From positions 20,991,501-21,055,500 of the forward strand of contig NC_052474.1 of the NCBI RefSeq assembly GCF_009730915.1: DNA of 64,000 nucleotides, given 5' to 3'. A program made the position numbers and the translations under genes. This document shows, one piece after another, positions 25,097 to 41,282 of this stretch. The stretch comes from Dioscorea cayenensis subsp. rotundata. Its lineage: Eukaryota; Streptophyta; Magnoliopsida; Dioscoreales; Dioscoreaceae. Position 1 is the first letter of the stretch. Each line of letters opens with the position of its first letter. The notes under the pieces were generated by a model, which was not told the DNA's origin, made no database searches, and worked only from the letters and a program-made list of their open reading frames with translations.

Positions 25097-27759
25097 TTTT
25101 CAGACTTAATTATGTATGTATCATGTCTAAAGTTCATTTTGTTGGACTTTGAGATGTATTTTCCTTTTTTTTTTTTTTCAATTTTAATATGAGATCATTA
25201 GAGTTTAACAACATATATATATTTATATATATAGAGTTTGAAAGAGTATATATCATGCATATAAAGTAATATGGAAATTAAAGAGATGGAAGTCAACTTC
25301 AAATCATCCAAAATTAACGGAGAAAAGGTAAGAAGAGATGATGTTTGTCATATGACTTTGTGTTTGTTTAGACACTGATTTCAACAAAGGAAGAACTTCA
25401 TGGTTTCTGAATAATAATGTACATGTTTTTTTAGTTTTAGAATTGAAAACATTACTATTTTTATATGTTTTTATGTTAATTTTCTTCTTATCAATTATAA
25501 AATTTAAAATGTTTTCCATGTCCTAGGGATAGACTAGAATATAAAAGAAAATCATCAACATTTAATTTTTAATATATTTATTTTAAAAATTTTTATGAAA
25601 ATTAAAAAAAATTATTATACGCCCATATGATATCCTTTTATCATATATATATATAGAAAGTAGACTTTATCTAACACAAGTGAGTTCTAAGGAGCGCTGA
25701 TAAATTTACAAACCACACACGAACACACTTAACCTAATAAAAGGTATGAGCTCATATGAACTTTAACAAGTTCACTCGGATCAATGTGAGATTGTGCTTG
25801 GCCAAGCAAGTTTATGTACGTGTGTAGGAGCAAAGTGTGGAAGAGCTCACCTAGATCCTTACTAGCTCATTTTAGTTAATTACTTGGTCATGCATAAGAT
25901 TACCTGGACTTTTGTGAGCTAGCCAATATATATATATATATATATATAGGATATATTTTTATAAATTTGAGGTTTGGAAACTCCTTTTGAAATTTAATAA
26001 GAAATTGCATGTATTTTTCTCATTAAAAAGCAGATAATATAAAGAAAGAGAGGAAAATTCTCCAATGTAGCCATTAAAACAGAATCCTTAAATATCTATA
26101 ACTTTATGGAATATTTTATTTTATTTTGTTTTATAGACCACCTCTTCATATATAGTTCCATGCATTATAATATTAAGATTGATGGGAAAATATATATATA
26201 TAGGGATAACAAGTGCATCACAATCCATGTATATATATGCATATGTACTCTAGATAAATAGATAAAATAAAAAATCACAGCCATATATATATATATACAT
26301 ATACATATATATACAAGTTTTTTCACGTAATTTATATAAACTCATTAACCACCTCTTGGTCAATTAATACTGTATGTAGAGTATGTAGAGGCGAATGGAG
26401 GGGGGTCAAGGAGGTGCTTGAGCAACCCCTTGGCCCCAACCAACCAATACTATATATATATATATATGTAATATGTTAGAGGGAGTTGGAACTTGGAGCA
26501 CCCCCTCTCTTCTCACTCACTCACTCTTTCTCTCTCTATATATTCTCTCTCTATATATTAATAACTCATTAGATCTTTATTTTTATTTTTCCAAAAATAT
26601 TAATTTTTTTACAAATTAATACGAATAATTTAAAAAAAATAGTGTTTAGAGCAAAATTAATATTTATTATTTAGATATTTTATAAATTGGTTGATATAAT
26701 ATATAAAGATTTTTTTTAAAAAAAAATTATTGTTTAGCCTTCCTTTATTACAAATTAGTTTATATAAAATAAAAATTAGAAAAAAAATTACAAACATTTA
26801 TTGGTTAAACCTGTGATTTTTATTAGTTAGAATATAACATATATATATATATTTAAAAATATTTATATAAATATTTTTTTATAAAGTATTTATAAAAAAT
26901 TATTGTTTGGACCCTTAATTTTTTATTTTGTCTTTCATAAAAAATTATAAATGTATTGTTTTTTTTTTTTTTGTAATAATTGGATCGGCCAAATTACAAT
27001 AAATATGTCTTTCAACTAATCTATATAAGCACCCCCTTTTATTTTTGCTTTCAGTTCGCCACTCGATCAGTATGTGTCCTCTGCTTAAAAGTCTTTTTGG
27101 TCCATTATGGTGTTGATTCAACTGAGTATAATGTTTGTGTTCTGCTAAGGAGGTAAATTCAAACCCCAACTCAGATGAGATCACATATATGTGAGATGTT
27201 AACTCCATATTTATGCACTTTATTAAGTGGCTTCTTCATATTTGTGAAAAAAAATTCATAATTATTCATAATGTATTAATTCAATTAATTAAGCATCAAA
27301 ATTAAGAAGATTATTAGTGTTTAATTTCTAAAATGAACAGGTATAATTTAAAAATATATATTAATCCACCTAAATATTTTATTTTTAAAAAATAATTTTT
27401 TTATACATTCTATAGTTTATTAATTTCAAAAAAAAAGTAATGCTATTAGATGACTTATATGGTGTCCAACTACTCCAAATAATCTCTTTTTTAATCGGCA
27501 ATATTTAAAAAAAAATATATAAAACAAAATAGGTTGGATGAAATGAAGCCTTAAATCTAATATCCTCTGGCCCGACTACCGATTCCCTCATTGTCGTAGT
27601 TCCAACTTCGAACTAAGGTTGTCATTCTTTAATTTTTTTTTATAAAAAAAAACTAGAAAATAAAATGAGAAATTAATTGTCCACGTGTACAGATGATCTG
27701 GCATTTGAAAAGTCAAACAATTTAATCAAGAAAGAGTAAGTATTACTACACGTATCTCA
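25097..27759. other. AT-rich intergenic DNA with simple repeats and possible SINE relic
   Basis: Contains TA microsatellites (25925-25948, 26285-26310, 26452-26466), a CT-rich patch at 26505-26560, and a GAGCTC/AAGCTTG-rich patch at 25690-25930 resembling one at 20610-20900. At 27095-27185 the plus strand has tRNA-like box A and box B phrases (TATGGTGTTGATTCAACTGA and AATTCAAACCCC) followed by about 50 bp, as in a degraded SINE; low certainty. No gene recognised. Confidence 0.45.
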
Positions 27760-27962
27760 ATGCATCCATCTCACCAACGATACCAACTGAACAGTTTCCT
27801 ATTCCCAAATTCCCCGTTTCCAATCCCCTTACCGTTTCCCGTTTCCCATCAACCATTCTCAGCTGCAGTTACTCTTCTTCTTTCTCTGCCAGGCTTGCCA
27901 CCACAACAACCACCACCATTACCATTTCTTCTTCTTCTTCTTCTTCTTCTTCTTCTTGGCTA

Positions 27963-27963
<1 letters not shown>
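27760..27963 (+). other. Possible upstream ORF overlapping the alkenal reductase start
   Basis: A 67-codon ORF starts at 27760 and its TAA stop shares its last A with the reductase ATG (TAATG at 27961-27965). Its last codons are a run of Leu from a CTT microsatellite (27930-27957). It matters only if transcription starts upstream of 27760, which the sequence cannot show. The encoded peptide has no recognisable family. Confidence 0.3.
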
Positions 27964-30643
<2,680 letters not shown>

Positions 30644-30853
30644 TTGAGTTGTAGTTCTTGCAATCTTCTCATGTATTGATCATTGTTGAAAGTTTGTTTC
30701 AAGGATTGGCATTATGCTGGAATTGTAATTGTCTCACTATTAAGCCAAAAATAAAGAGCTCTTATGCTATTTCTTTGCTATTATTAATTATTAATGGTTT
30801 TGTTACTAATATATCTATATATATATGGTGAATGTTCTATTTATTGTTATTAT

Positions 30854-31148
30854 ACTCCCCCGTTTCTTTTTAGTTGTCAATTTTACCTAATTCACATGAT
30901 AGTTGGTTATCTATATTTTATAAAAAAATTCTATTATTTTATAAAACTATCCCTATTTAAAACTTCATTAGTGGAGTATATAATTTAATATTTAGTTGAT
31001 TATGATTTATTAAAAATTATATAAATATATAAAATTAAATGATACATTTAAAAAGAATTATTTAATGTTATACAAAATTTTTAATATAACAAGTACAAAA
31101 GAACAAAGAACAGCTTCAAAACATGACAACTAAAAAGAATTGAGGGAG
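30854..31148. mobile_element. Stowaway-like MITE downstream of the alkenal reductase
   Basis: About 295 bp flanked by TA. Left end CTCCCCCGTTTCTTTTTAG and right end reverse complement CTCCCTCAATTCTTTTTAG are matching terminal inverted repeats followed by TTGTCA in both arms. Interior is AT-rich and non-coding. It begins about 40 bp beyond the end of the segment copied at 56.1-56.7 kb and is not included there. Confidence 0.75.
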
Positions 31149-31356
31149 TATCTATCAATATCAGATTAAATAGCATTTTTGCCAAAATACTTTGGGACTC
31201 CAAATTGTATATAAACTTGTTGCATTTTGGAAAAAAATAAATAAATAAATTACATTTTATATGGAAAACAATCTCCACTATTAATGTTTGCCTATATATA
31301 TATATATTAGTAAAGAAAAACAGGTAACAAAGAAATTAATTATTTTTATATATTTA

Positions 31357-32096
31357 TAGGGCTGTAAACGAGCCAAGCCGAGCCGAGCTTTGCCTTGTTC
31401 AAGCTTGACTCATTACTATTTAATCGAGTTCGAGCTTCATTTTTCATGTTCAAGCTTGGCTTGTTGCTATTTTAACCGAGCTCAAGCTCTAACCGAGCTT
31501 ATTTCGAGCTTCATGCTTGAGCTCAACTTGTTAAGAAAATTCGAAGCTTAGACTTGGCTCGTTAGCTTGATTAAGGCTTGACTATTTTTTTATATTCTAT
31601 TTTTGATTTAGTAAAGTATCATTTAAAGCTTATTTAATGAATTATTATCAAGTGTGACTCAACTCGATTTGAGTTTGATGATCATGTTAGTAAAAGAATA
31701 ATTTAAGCTTGTTTATGGAATCATTAATGTTTGAGTTCAAGCTTGTTAAAATCTTCATTAAATAAGTTAACAAATAATTACAATAATAAAAAAAATAAAC
31801 ATTGTTATTTAACTATCTATAAAATATTTTTTTGTAATATTATTAACGATCCGGTAAATAAGCTTGTTCATGAAACTATAAATGATTATATTAATAATTG
31901 TTACAAATAAAATTGTAAATGATAATATAAACGAGTTTTTAATTATACAATAAACGAGTTGTTCACAAGATTTAATGAGTTGAGCTTGGTGGTGTTCAAG
32001 TTTGGCTCGTTTATCTTACGAGCTCATTTAACTTAATAAACTAGCTGACCCGAGCTTTTAACAAGTTGAGCCTTCAAATAGTAGTTTAGAGCCCTA
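31357..32096. mobile_element. hAT-like non-autonomous element, GAGC-rich
   Basis: Ends TAGGGCTGTAAAC (31357) and reverse complement TAGGGCTCTAAAC (32096) form short inverted repeats of hAT type; the outer 8 bp (ATATTTAT and ATATGTGT, allowing a 1-bp shift) agree at six positions. The interior repeats AAGCTTG, CGAGCTC and GAGCC phrases and codes for nothing. A related fragment follows at 32187-32330 after a TA microsatellite (32144-32185). Confidence 0.55.
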
Positions 32097-32142
32097 TATG
32101 TGTGACTTAAATTGGCAATAATGACATAATCACATATACACC

Positions 32143-32188
<46 letters not shown>

Positions 32189-33860
32189 CTCACAACCGAG
32201 CTTATAAACAAGCTTGTTCACGAGCTGTGTTTACGAGCCAAAATGAGCCGAGCTTTCATCTGCTCAAGCTTGGCTCGTTTATTAATCGAGCTTGAAAATG
32301 ATGCTCAAACTTGGTTTATTTACTATTTTTATACTCACCAACAACGTCTATTAGTACTAGTTCTTTGCATAACGCATTTGTTTTACTAATAAGGAGGGTT
32401 CAAATCACATGAGTTGGTAAACTTTAACTCCTAGCGTGTATCTTTGTCACGTGCTTTATTTTTAAAAAAAAAGTTTGCATTTTTTATATGCCCTTTTATA
32501 CTTAATGAGATGAATGAAGTATAAAAGGGTATTATATATAGCTTATTTTCTAGTATGATTATTTTGATTTATTTTTTAAAATGGTTAGAAGATGATGATA
32601 CCTTAATTAGAAAGGCAATAGAATATTTAAAAACAAACAAAGTGATGCTGATTTATGAGCAACTCCACTTGATCAAAATGCTTAAACAATACATCATCAT
32701 ATCATTCAAAGTATCATAATAAATTATTAGTCAGAGATTGAAACTTTGTTAAATTTTTAATTATTAATTGATGGCTGCTATAACTATTTTGACTCAAATT
32801 TTGGTTAGTTTTATAATAATTCTTACAAGTATAGTGAGTTTTTTTTTTTAATTATCTAGATATATACACACACACGAGTTCAAGAGTTCATGATCTCATG
32901 TAATTGTTTTTAATTAACAATATGAAAAATTAAGCAAAGTGGTATTGTCTTCTTATTTCTATGAAAAAATTATTTGTTCGATCATAGGACAAAAATAATT
33001 ATTTTAATACCTTGTCAAAAATACAAAATGTAATACAAATATGGTAATGTATAATTAATTAATCATTATTTATGTGTACCACTTTATATAAATCTTGAGG
33101 AGTTATGGCCAATTAAAATTTGGATAAAGTTGTAGGAATGTTCAGAGGTAGAATTGGGCCCATTCATGAACATTGATGTTAAGGGCTTATTTCTTTTGTG
33201 GAGGCTTTTAAATTTTTTATTTTATATTATTTTTTGTCTTTCATAAAACATTTTAAATTCGAATTTCTTGTCTTTGTCTTTTTTTTTTTCTTACATGTTT
33301 ATCCTTTAAAAACAGTAAGTTATATATATATATATATATTATATGTATACAAAGCTTTAAGTGCATTATTGGTCCCTGTATTGTGTTGTGTATTTTGATT
33401 TTTGCATGTTAAAAATCCACATCATCATCTTTTATTATAAACTATATATATGGTTTACTGTGGTTATCACTTAAGAGAGTGCTAATAAAGCAATATATTA
33501 ATATATTTGTATTGTTTTTTAAATTAGTAAATAATGAGGTAGATATTAAAGACTTAGCTATTGTGATTTGCAAAGTAATTTTTTATTATATGTATTGATA
33601 AAATAAGTAAGCTGCTATTCACATTATTTACTATGTGTGAACAATTGAACCTTTCAACCTCTTACATGGGACTTCTACGTATAATGTTGGATTATACAAT
33701 ATTAGTTTGTAGAAAAATTTTTATTGATATTTTTTGTCTTTAAAAACATGAAATTATATATAACAAGAAAAATTAAAAAAAGAAGTACATTTTGTATTTC
33801 GTGTGCTCAAGCTTTGGCTCTTACACATAAAATTTTTTTTTAATAATAGGTGACAAACGT

Positions 33861-34026
33861 TTTTTTTATGAATATAAACAGTACTGAACAGTACTGGAAC
33901 CCGAATGTACAGTATAAGAATCCCGGGTGAATAATGTATGAACAGTTGGAGAACAGTACTGTCGGGAGAGGGATTTGAGACCATGATCTCCTCCTTACAC
34001 TTTGGTGTCATACCATTGGGTTATCC
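33861..34026 (-). mobile_element. tRNA-derived SINE relic
   Basis: Read on the minus strand it starts GGATAACCCAATGGTATGAC (box A-like), then a box B-like GGTCTCAAATCCC about 45 nt later, a body, and a short A tract (poly-T on plus at 33860-33867). It interrupts the copy B match to copy A near 20045-20080. The family is not identified. Confidence 0.5.
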
Positions 34027-34664
34027 AATAGTTGACCTTAAACATAAAAGTTGGGTACACATTTTTTTTTGCAAAGATTAGATTCATGATTATTACAAAA
34101 ATTCTTTACAGAAGAAGAAGAAATTCTTTGATCTTCCTCGACTTCTTTTTTGGGTCAATTACAAGACGATGGAGGAATGCGTATGGATGAAGAAAAGGGG
34201 GCATATATGATATATGTCTTTTAATGTATGAAAATTCACTCTGAATTTGATCAGTGTCCCTATATAAAAAAATGTAAAGAATTCTCGAGGTCCATATGTA
34301 TGTATGTCTGTCTGTGTGCGAGCATATATATAAATTTTTTAGACATTCGTATATATATATATAATTCCTTTTACAGATATATACAATCAGAAATGGAGCT
34401 TTCAAGGCAGGGTCTGTATATTTTTTATAAATAAAAAAATATAAATGCGTATTTCTTTTTATTTTACTAGTTTATTTATTTAATACCTCAATGGCTCAAA
34501 TGCTCTTCGGTCATAGAAAGTATATATGGGCCGCCTTTAGACTAGGAAAACTCATCATAGAAAACAAAATATCTAGAAATGCTAATTTTCTAAAAGTAAA
34601 TAACTTTGATATTTAATTTGTATTCAAAGAAAATCAAGCTCATCTCTAAGACATGCTTGGGAGC

Positions 34665-34892
34665 CATATTCACAGCTCAGTGGTTTGTCTTTTTGAGAAG
34701 TATTGGTGTGTGAAGCTCACGTCTTGAATTCAAATCTAGTTAGATGTTGTAGTAATAATAGAGTCCCCAGTTATAAATACAGCCTGGCAGTCCAAACTAC
34801 ATATCAGTGAGTAAAATTGCACTAATCCAATGATCAATTCTCGATTCATGCTCATTACTGTAATTATGCTTATCACATTTGTTTAAAAGAAA
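34665..34892 (+). mobile_element. Candidate tRNA-derived SINE
   Basis: The plus strand has box A-like CACAGCTCAGTGGTTTG at 34671-34687 and box B-like TTGAATTCAAATC at 34724-34736, followed by about 140 bp of unrelated body ending in an A-rich tract. The spacing suits a tRNA-derived SINE head. No target-site duplication was confirmed. Confidence 0.4.
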
Positions 34893-35124
34893 AACACTCT
34901 TTGCAAAATATATAGGACCGTGATAAAAATTTTTTTAATTATTTTTAGTAGACAGTAAATTATATAATAAAAAATAAAAAATATAAAGCAGGATTAATAA
35001 ATATAATAAATAAAAAAAGCTAAACCAAAACTATTTTATAATTTTTTTAAAAGGACAACAAGCGTTACAACAAGGGTTTTACCCTCACCAATACACATGT
35101 CACATAAGGGACTTATTTTTAATA

Positions 35125-35760
35125 CCGATAATTTTTATTTTTTATTTTTGAAAAGATAGATAAACCACTTCTATTAAAATAGAAATAGAATAATAACCCC
35201 CAAGAAACAACTTGGAGACAAGAAATTAAAGAACTATAATAAACCACTAGATGTGGCAAAACAACAAAAGGAAGCCAAATACAAAATACAGCGAAGAGGA
35301 GAATGATGGTCCCCTCAAGACCCCAATGTCATAACACGAACTTTAGCCCGTACCCAGGTCCTGAACATCCTCATAAGTTGGAACCTCAGCAGAGTTCACA
35401 GCAAGAGGTCCTAAAAACTCTAGACTTCTGCGAATGATCGTCATGAAGTCAATCAACTTCTCTTTAGCACCGCTGTAATGTAACAGATGAGAACCATAAT
35501 AACAACATACGGTCAACTTTCAAAAGAGTAACATGAACAAGCAAGGCAAGAGCATTAAAAATACGATCATTTCTAACAAGCCACACATTCCATACAATTG
35601 CTTTTGTAAAGTCTCCCATAACCCTTAAAGGTCGGCCGAAACCGACATCCTCCACGACTCCCAAAGCGAATTTATAGAGCTAGGTGGCTCTGGCAAGTGC
35701 AGAAGGTTGCAAAAATAAGCCCAAACAAGTTTAACAAAAGGGTAATGCAGGAAGATATTT
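35125..35760 (-). mobile_element. 5'-truncated LINE (non-LTR retrotransposon) remnant
   Basis: On the minus strand broken frames read like the zf-RVT region found after the reverse transcriptase of plant L1-type LINEs: WAYFCNLLHLPEPP, SINSLWESW and then AIVWNVWLVRNDRIFNALAL (the last in the ORF 35664-35464). The 3' side ends in an A-rich tract (T-rich at 35130-35150 on plus). Frameshifts and stops show it is dead. No RT core is present. Confidence 0.65.
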
Positions 35761-36500
35761 TAATGCCAATAATCACTTGAACTAAGTGATTTTTTCATTT
35801 AAATAAGTAATTATGGGGATGGAATGATAAACATAGAAATAAAAATTTTAAATATAAAAATATTTTTTAAAAAATTATGCATTACAAATTTTTAAAAAAA
35901 AAAAGCTCCTCTATAAATTTCTCTGCTACTTTAGCATGGTAATATTATTGTAATTAATAAATATAATGAGGTAAATTTCATGTAATAATATAAGTTTTAT
36001 GTTTTATAGAAAAAGAAAACATTTAGCATATGATTTTGTGGGTATAATGGTAAGCAAATCAAAATCTTAAATTAAATTATATATATATAAAAGAAAATTA
36101 TGAATTGGTCCCCAACTCCCAAGTACCAATTCCAAAAGAAAAACTGACTTTAGGATTGCAACCTTATCATAATTCATGGATGTGATAAGGTAAACTTTAT
36201 GTGATTTATTAATCTTTTTATAACTTAATTAAACAATATTAAAAATAATGAAGGATATGGATAGAATAATAAGTGTATGATTTAAATAAATATTTAAAAA
36301 ATATATTATGATTTAGGGGCTTGAGAAACTTTTGGCTAAGACCGGCCCTATATATACTTTGTAGGAGCATTTAAAAAGACTTATTTTTATAAAATTAATT
36401 GCTAGTATGAATTCTTACTAGGCTATGCCTTGGTTCCTTTATTTTTTTTTTTAGTAAATAAAATTTTAAAATATTTACTATTTAAAAAAAATCTTTTCAC

Positions 36501-37410
36501 GTACGGATGGCAACAGGTAGGGTATGAATAGAGTATGCCAAAACCCTTACTCGTACCTGTAACCCCTATCTCATAACCGTACCAGTACCCAGGGTACAAA
36601 AAAATCATATCTTTGTACCCTTACGATCAGGGTACGGGTATACCTGCAGGATACCCGCTTACACATTCAAATTATCAAATTAAATTTAAATAATAATAAT
36701 AATAATACAATGTTTAAACACATGTTCATAAATTTAAAATTAGAAGTTGATATATTTATTTATCTTAAATTATTTATAATCACATGAAAGTTATAAGTAA
36801 CAAATTAATATATATAAAATTACAATATCTACTAAATTATATTTTATATAGTTTCAAATTTAATAAATATCAAGTGAAATTTTGAATATAAAAACATTAT
36901 AAGTTATCCTTGTAACCAATTGATTTTTTATTAGTATTTTATTTTTCAAAATGTTTTTATAATCTATAGAATAAATTATTATGATATTATTTTTTTATTT
37001 GTTTTATAATATGAAAAATTTTTAATTTACTTGTGATTCTTAATATATATATCCAAAAAATATTATGCCATAATAAATATAAAAATAAAAATAAAAATTA
37101 AATAAAACTCAAAATAATATATTAAAAGAAAAATTTAAAAGTATTATTTTCAAATTAATCACAATGAAAATGGATTTAGTTTAATAAAAAATTTATATAT
37201 ATATATATATATGAGAGTAAAGGCACGGGTACGAGTAAAACATATACCCTTTTTAAGGGTAAGGGTATGGGTAGGGCCATACCCTTACCCGAATCGTATC
37301 TGCTTAAAAAATAGCGGATAATATCCTCACTCATATCTGTACCTAGTCAAAGAGGGTAATATATGGATACAGATATACCAATCAAGTAGGATACAAATTG
37401 TCATTCCTAC
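36501..37410. mobile_element. hAT-like non-autonomous element, GGGTA-rich
   Basis: The left end GGATGGCAACAGGTAGGGTA and the reverse complement of the right end GGAATGACAATTTGTATCCT are degenerate inverted repeats of the GGGATGGCAA type common in plant hAT elements. Subterminal regions repeat GGGTACGGGTA/TACCCG phrases. The AT-rich centre has no coding capacity; an ORF at 36423-36608 (minus) is only a reading of these repeats. No clear 8-bp target duplication. Confidence 0.5.
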
Positions 37411-38782
37411 TTTTTACATAGAACATCCTCATTTTTACAAGATGTTTTATTCTTTAAAAGCAATATCTAAAACTAAATAAAAATAAATAAAAACTATAAA
37501 AAGATGTGCACAACTTTTCAAGGACTTTCAGATAATTATATTAAAAAAATTTGACATAAACTATTAAATTATAAAGAAATCTCACACCAAAAACAATAAT
37601 AAATTAAGGCTGCTCATTTACTTCAATGAGCAACTACCAATTATAAGTAGATAATACTGATTTAACATATTGAACAATTCTTAATCATATTGGTTTAAAT
37701 GAAACTACACTAGAAATTTTCAAAAGATCAACAAGTGCTTCTAATTTTTTTTTTAAATTCTATTTTTTTTATCTCAAAGTTTACCTCACAAATTTTTGTT
37801 TTTAAAAATTCACTATTTTATTTTTTTTTTTCTTTAGTTGTCTAATCCAATGAACTCATACAATCCACATGATCTTAAGCATGACCAAGAGAACTTGCAT
37901 GAGATCATAATTGTTTGCTTAAGAGGTGATTGTTAAAGCAAAGTAAGGTTTTTAGAATACCTATGCCCGGAGATAAACGGGATGGTAAAATTTTAGGAGT
38001 TAAAATAAGGAGGTTTCAAAAACTCTATTTAACCCCTCCAAATTGGGTATTGATGAGATTTTATAAATTTTATGGACAAAAAAATGTTTTTATATAAGTT
38101 TTTAATATTTACCATTGCGTGACTCTCATTCACCTTCTACGGTCATTGTCCATCGATGACCTTCTAGTTCCACCACTGGTCATTGGTGGATCGTCGCCAT
38201 CAACCACCATTCATTGTCACCCATATTGTCGATCGGCAACCCCCATAACTGAACACTGGCCTCCGATAACTATGAGAAAGTTCCTTTTTTTTTTAATTAA
38301 TTAGGACTTGTGAGCAGCTCATATTGTAGCACATCGTACCAAAACAATTTAATATTACATCACTATCATAGACATGCTACGGTAGCTTAATTACTATACT
38401 TATATTACTATAGTTAATGAGTTGAGCTGAAGCTCTATATTTTCTTAACAACTTAAATTCAAGCTTCATACATGAAGCTCGAAGTAGGCTCGACTCGAGC
38501 GGTAGACTCGGTTAAAATAGTGTCAAATTGAGCTTGAACATAGCAAAGATTGGCTCGACTTAGTTGAATTACATCCCTACCAATTGGCTAACTAACTTGG
38601 TTGGTTATACAAGCCTAGGTGAACTCACTCTTAACCATGATGCGTTCACTCATGTGCAACTTGGCGACAATTTCACTGGGATTTTGCATGCCAAAACCTA
38701 GACTTATCTACGCATCTTAGTGTGAAAAAGAAACTTTGAGAGTGATGAGATTGAAAAAATAATTATCACTGTCACATTAGGT

Positions 38783-39499
38783 AGTGTTTGCTTCAAGGGA
38801 TTTTGAGTTATATGTAACTCTAAATCTCTTATTTTTTTGAACTCATGTGTTTGTTTGGAAGTATTTTCATTTTTTTCATGTATTTTTGAAATCCCATCAT
38901 TGAGAGATTTTGTTTTACGGTCAGAAATGGCCAGTAAAACCAAATCCCATGAGTTCAAAACCAATGTATATGCATATATATACATATATATATATACAAA
39001 AATATATACACATACACATATATATTTATATGAACATATATAGGTATTTTTACATATATACATATACAAGTATGTACATACATTGTCTAGATATATCTAT
39101 ACATAGTATATTTACATATACAAATATACATATATAAGTATGTATATATATATACACACACACATATACATATACTTATTTAGATATGTATACTCATATA
39201 CATATATATATATATATGCATATACGCACACATATACATATATTTATACACACACACACACACACACACACACTATACATATATATATATATATATTCAT
39301 ATACACATATGTATATATGCATATATGTATATACACAGATATATACATACACTTATACACGTGTTTTCCAATTCTATGTTAACAAATCCTTCCAACCAAA
39401 CACAAGATTTGACTGCACAGTATTTTGAAAACCAAGTATTTCCAGTAATCTTGTAACTAGAAATCCATTAAATTTAGAATTACATTCAACCGAATGCTG
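38783..39499. mobile_element. Probable MITE with an expanded microsatellite core
   Basis: The outer sequences TAGTGTTTGCTTCAAGGG (38782) and reverse complement CAGCATTCGGTTGAATG (39499) are similar, and both arms share TAACTCTAAAT or TAATTCTAAAT inside. Position fits an insertion relative to copy A (after 20955). The centre, 38960-39365, is a long mixed TA/CA microsatellite that makes spurious Tyr/Ile/His-rich ORFs. Confidence 0.4.
38960..39365. repeat. Compound (TA)n/(CA)n microsatellite
   Basis: Four hundred bp of alternating TA, TACA and CA units, including an uninterrupted CA run at 39250-39272. ORFs of 68-80 codons on both strands ([12 protein letters not shown]) are by-products of the repeat. 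Confidence 0.85.
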
Positions 39500-40544
39500 G
39501 ATAGGAGGAATTCGAAACCCCTCACACTAAACATGTATTTGATTCAACAAATACATCATTATTTCTGTACTCTTTCATATATATGGCGTAACCCAATCCT
39601 TGTTTAGAAGGTTTATAACTATAAACTGTTGTTCACTATGATCAAGTATTGACATTAGGGGTTTTTACTTGCATACCCCTATAAAATTATGAATTTACTT
39701 AAATACCCTCATAAAAATGATTTGCTTGTATACCCCTACAAATCAATTATAGTTATTTATATACCCCTATGGTTAAGTTGACTCTTAATGATGTTAAATC
39801 AATGGATGGAATAAGAGTAAATTACCAAAATGGGTTTGCTTATATACCCCTTTAATTTTTTTTTTCTTATTTTGTAGACATTACTCATTTCATTCAACAA
39901 ATGACCATTATGGGTTTGTTAATATACCCATAAACTTTTTTTATTATATTTTATAGACTTTAAATTATTTAAATTATAGATAACAAATGTAATTTTTTTA
40001 TAAGCTTTAATTATTTTTAAAAAATATTAAAAATCATGAACTTTTGAGTAAATTCATATTTTTAAGGTATTTACAAACATCTCTAAAAATTTTACATTAT
40101 CACATGTTCTTTACAAACACAACCTAAAAATAGGTAAAAGTTACGACATGTAACAATATATAAATAAATAATTTCATACACCTACTAAAAATATAATCAT
40201 ATATGAAATTTATAAGAAAAAAGTCCAATACAAATTTGAACATCCATCCAATATCAAGTTTTTTACCATTAAGTTCTCTAAAGGACATCAAATTTTTTGA
40301 ACAAACAAGTTCTCCATAAAATTCTTTAAAAAAAAATACATCCAACACCAATTTTTTTTAACATCAACTAAAATAATATTTATGTTCATTAATGCAAAAA
40401 CACATTAAATTTCTAAAAAACAACAATCTTCAAATAACACAAATAACAACCTTAAACTCCATTCTCAATATCAACCTTAAAAATAGAGATGAATTTACAA
40501 GTAGAACTTAAAAATAAATGAAATATTTATAGGATCCTATTAGT

Positions 40545-40800
40545 ACAGTAGTCATTGGTGTTTGGCCCGTCGACAATGAACACGATTGGGAGGTTCTCCG
40601 ATTAAGCTCTGGCGACGGCGTTGATCACGCTGAGACCTCTAACAGTGAAGTTAACGACATATGCGTAGATGCCACGACGTCAGGCGTAGATGGCATTGAG
40701 ATGGTCTAGTTGGGTTAGGTTGAAACCTCCGGAGACGACGTAGATGTCTCCGACACCGATTTGAAAGAGCCGGCGAGTGAGATGGCGTGGCTTTAAGGGA
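40545..40800 (-). pseudogene. Captured pyruvate decarboxylase fragment
   Basis: On the minus strand the translation gives RRLFQIGVGDIYVVSGGFNL, then TQLDHLNAIYA, a stop, RRGIYAYVVNFTVRGLSVIN, a second stop, and SENLPIVFIVDGPNTNDY. This is the N-terminal ThDP-binding region of plant pyruvate decarboxylase (the family reads ...IGVSDVFSVPGDFNLTLLDH... and ...SENLPVICIVGGPNSNDY). About 20 residues that normally contain the NELNAGYAADGYAR block are missing, and two in-frame stops plus further substitutions make it non-functional. It lies inside a Pack-MULE. The parent gene is not in this window. Confidence 0.8.
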
Positions 40801-41030
40801 TTGGTGAAAAGGGAACCTCAAAAGATGGCGCTGAGTGGTTGAGAAGTTTGGGAATTTTTCTCAGATGACTTAGATTGGATGATGTTAAGGGTAATTGGGT
40901 AATTTTGTTAAGTTGGGTTAAGTGGGAACTATGGTTAATTCCATAAACCCATACGGTGGCTAACAGTAACTAATGACAGTGATATATAAGTAAAAAAATT
41001 AGTTTTATAGGAGTATGCAAGCAAATAGTA

Positions 41031-41282
41031 TTCCCTCCGTTCCTTTTTATCTATCACAAATCCATGTTCTTTTCTATCCGTCATTTTCTAAAATCAAGAA
41101 GCATTTATTATTTGTTTTCCAAAATTACCTTTAACACTTTATTCAATTCGAGAAATGTAAAGATATAAATTAAGGGTAATTTGGAAAAGATAACTAATTT
41201 TTTATAAAATTTTGCAAAATAATCAAATTTCTTAGAATATGAGATTCAGTTAACCACGATAGATAAAAAAGAACGAAAAGAG
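41031..41282. mobile_element. Stowaway MITE nested in the Pack-MULE
   Basis: About 250 bp between TA dinucleotides (41029-41030 and 41283-41284). Left end TTCCCTCCGTTCCTTTTTAT and right end reverse complement CTCTTTTCGTTCTTTTTTAT are classic Stowaway (Tc1/mariner) inverted repeats. Its place immediately inside the right TIR of the Mutator-like element shows it arrived later. Confidence 0.8.

Noticed and set aside
34671-34736. tRNA gene suggested by box A and box B phrases
   Set aside because: The sequence cannot fold into a full cloverleaf with a paired acceptor stem; a SINE head fits better.
36423-36608. Short minus-strand ORF (YWYGYEIGVTG)
   Set aside because: Reading of the GGGTACGGG subterminal repeats of a hAT-like element.
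38704-39428. Tyr/Ile/His-rich ORFs on both strands
   Set aside because: They are translations of a TA/CA microsatellite.
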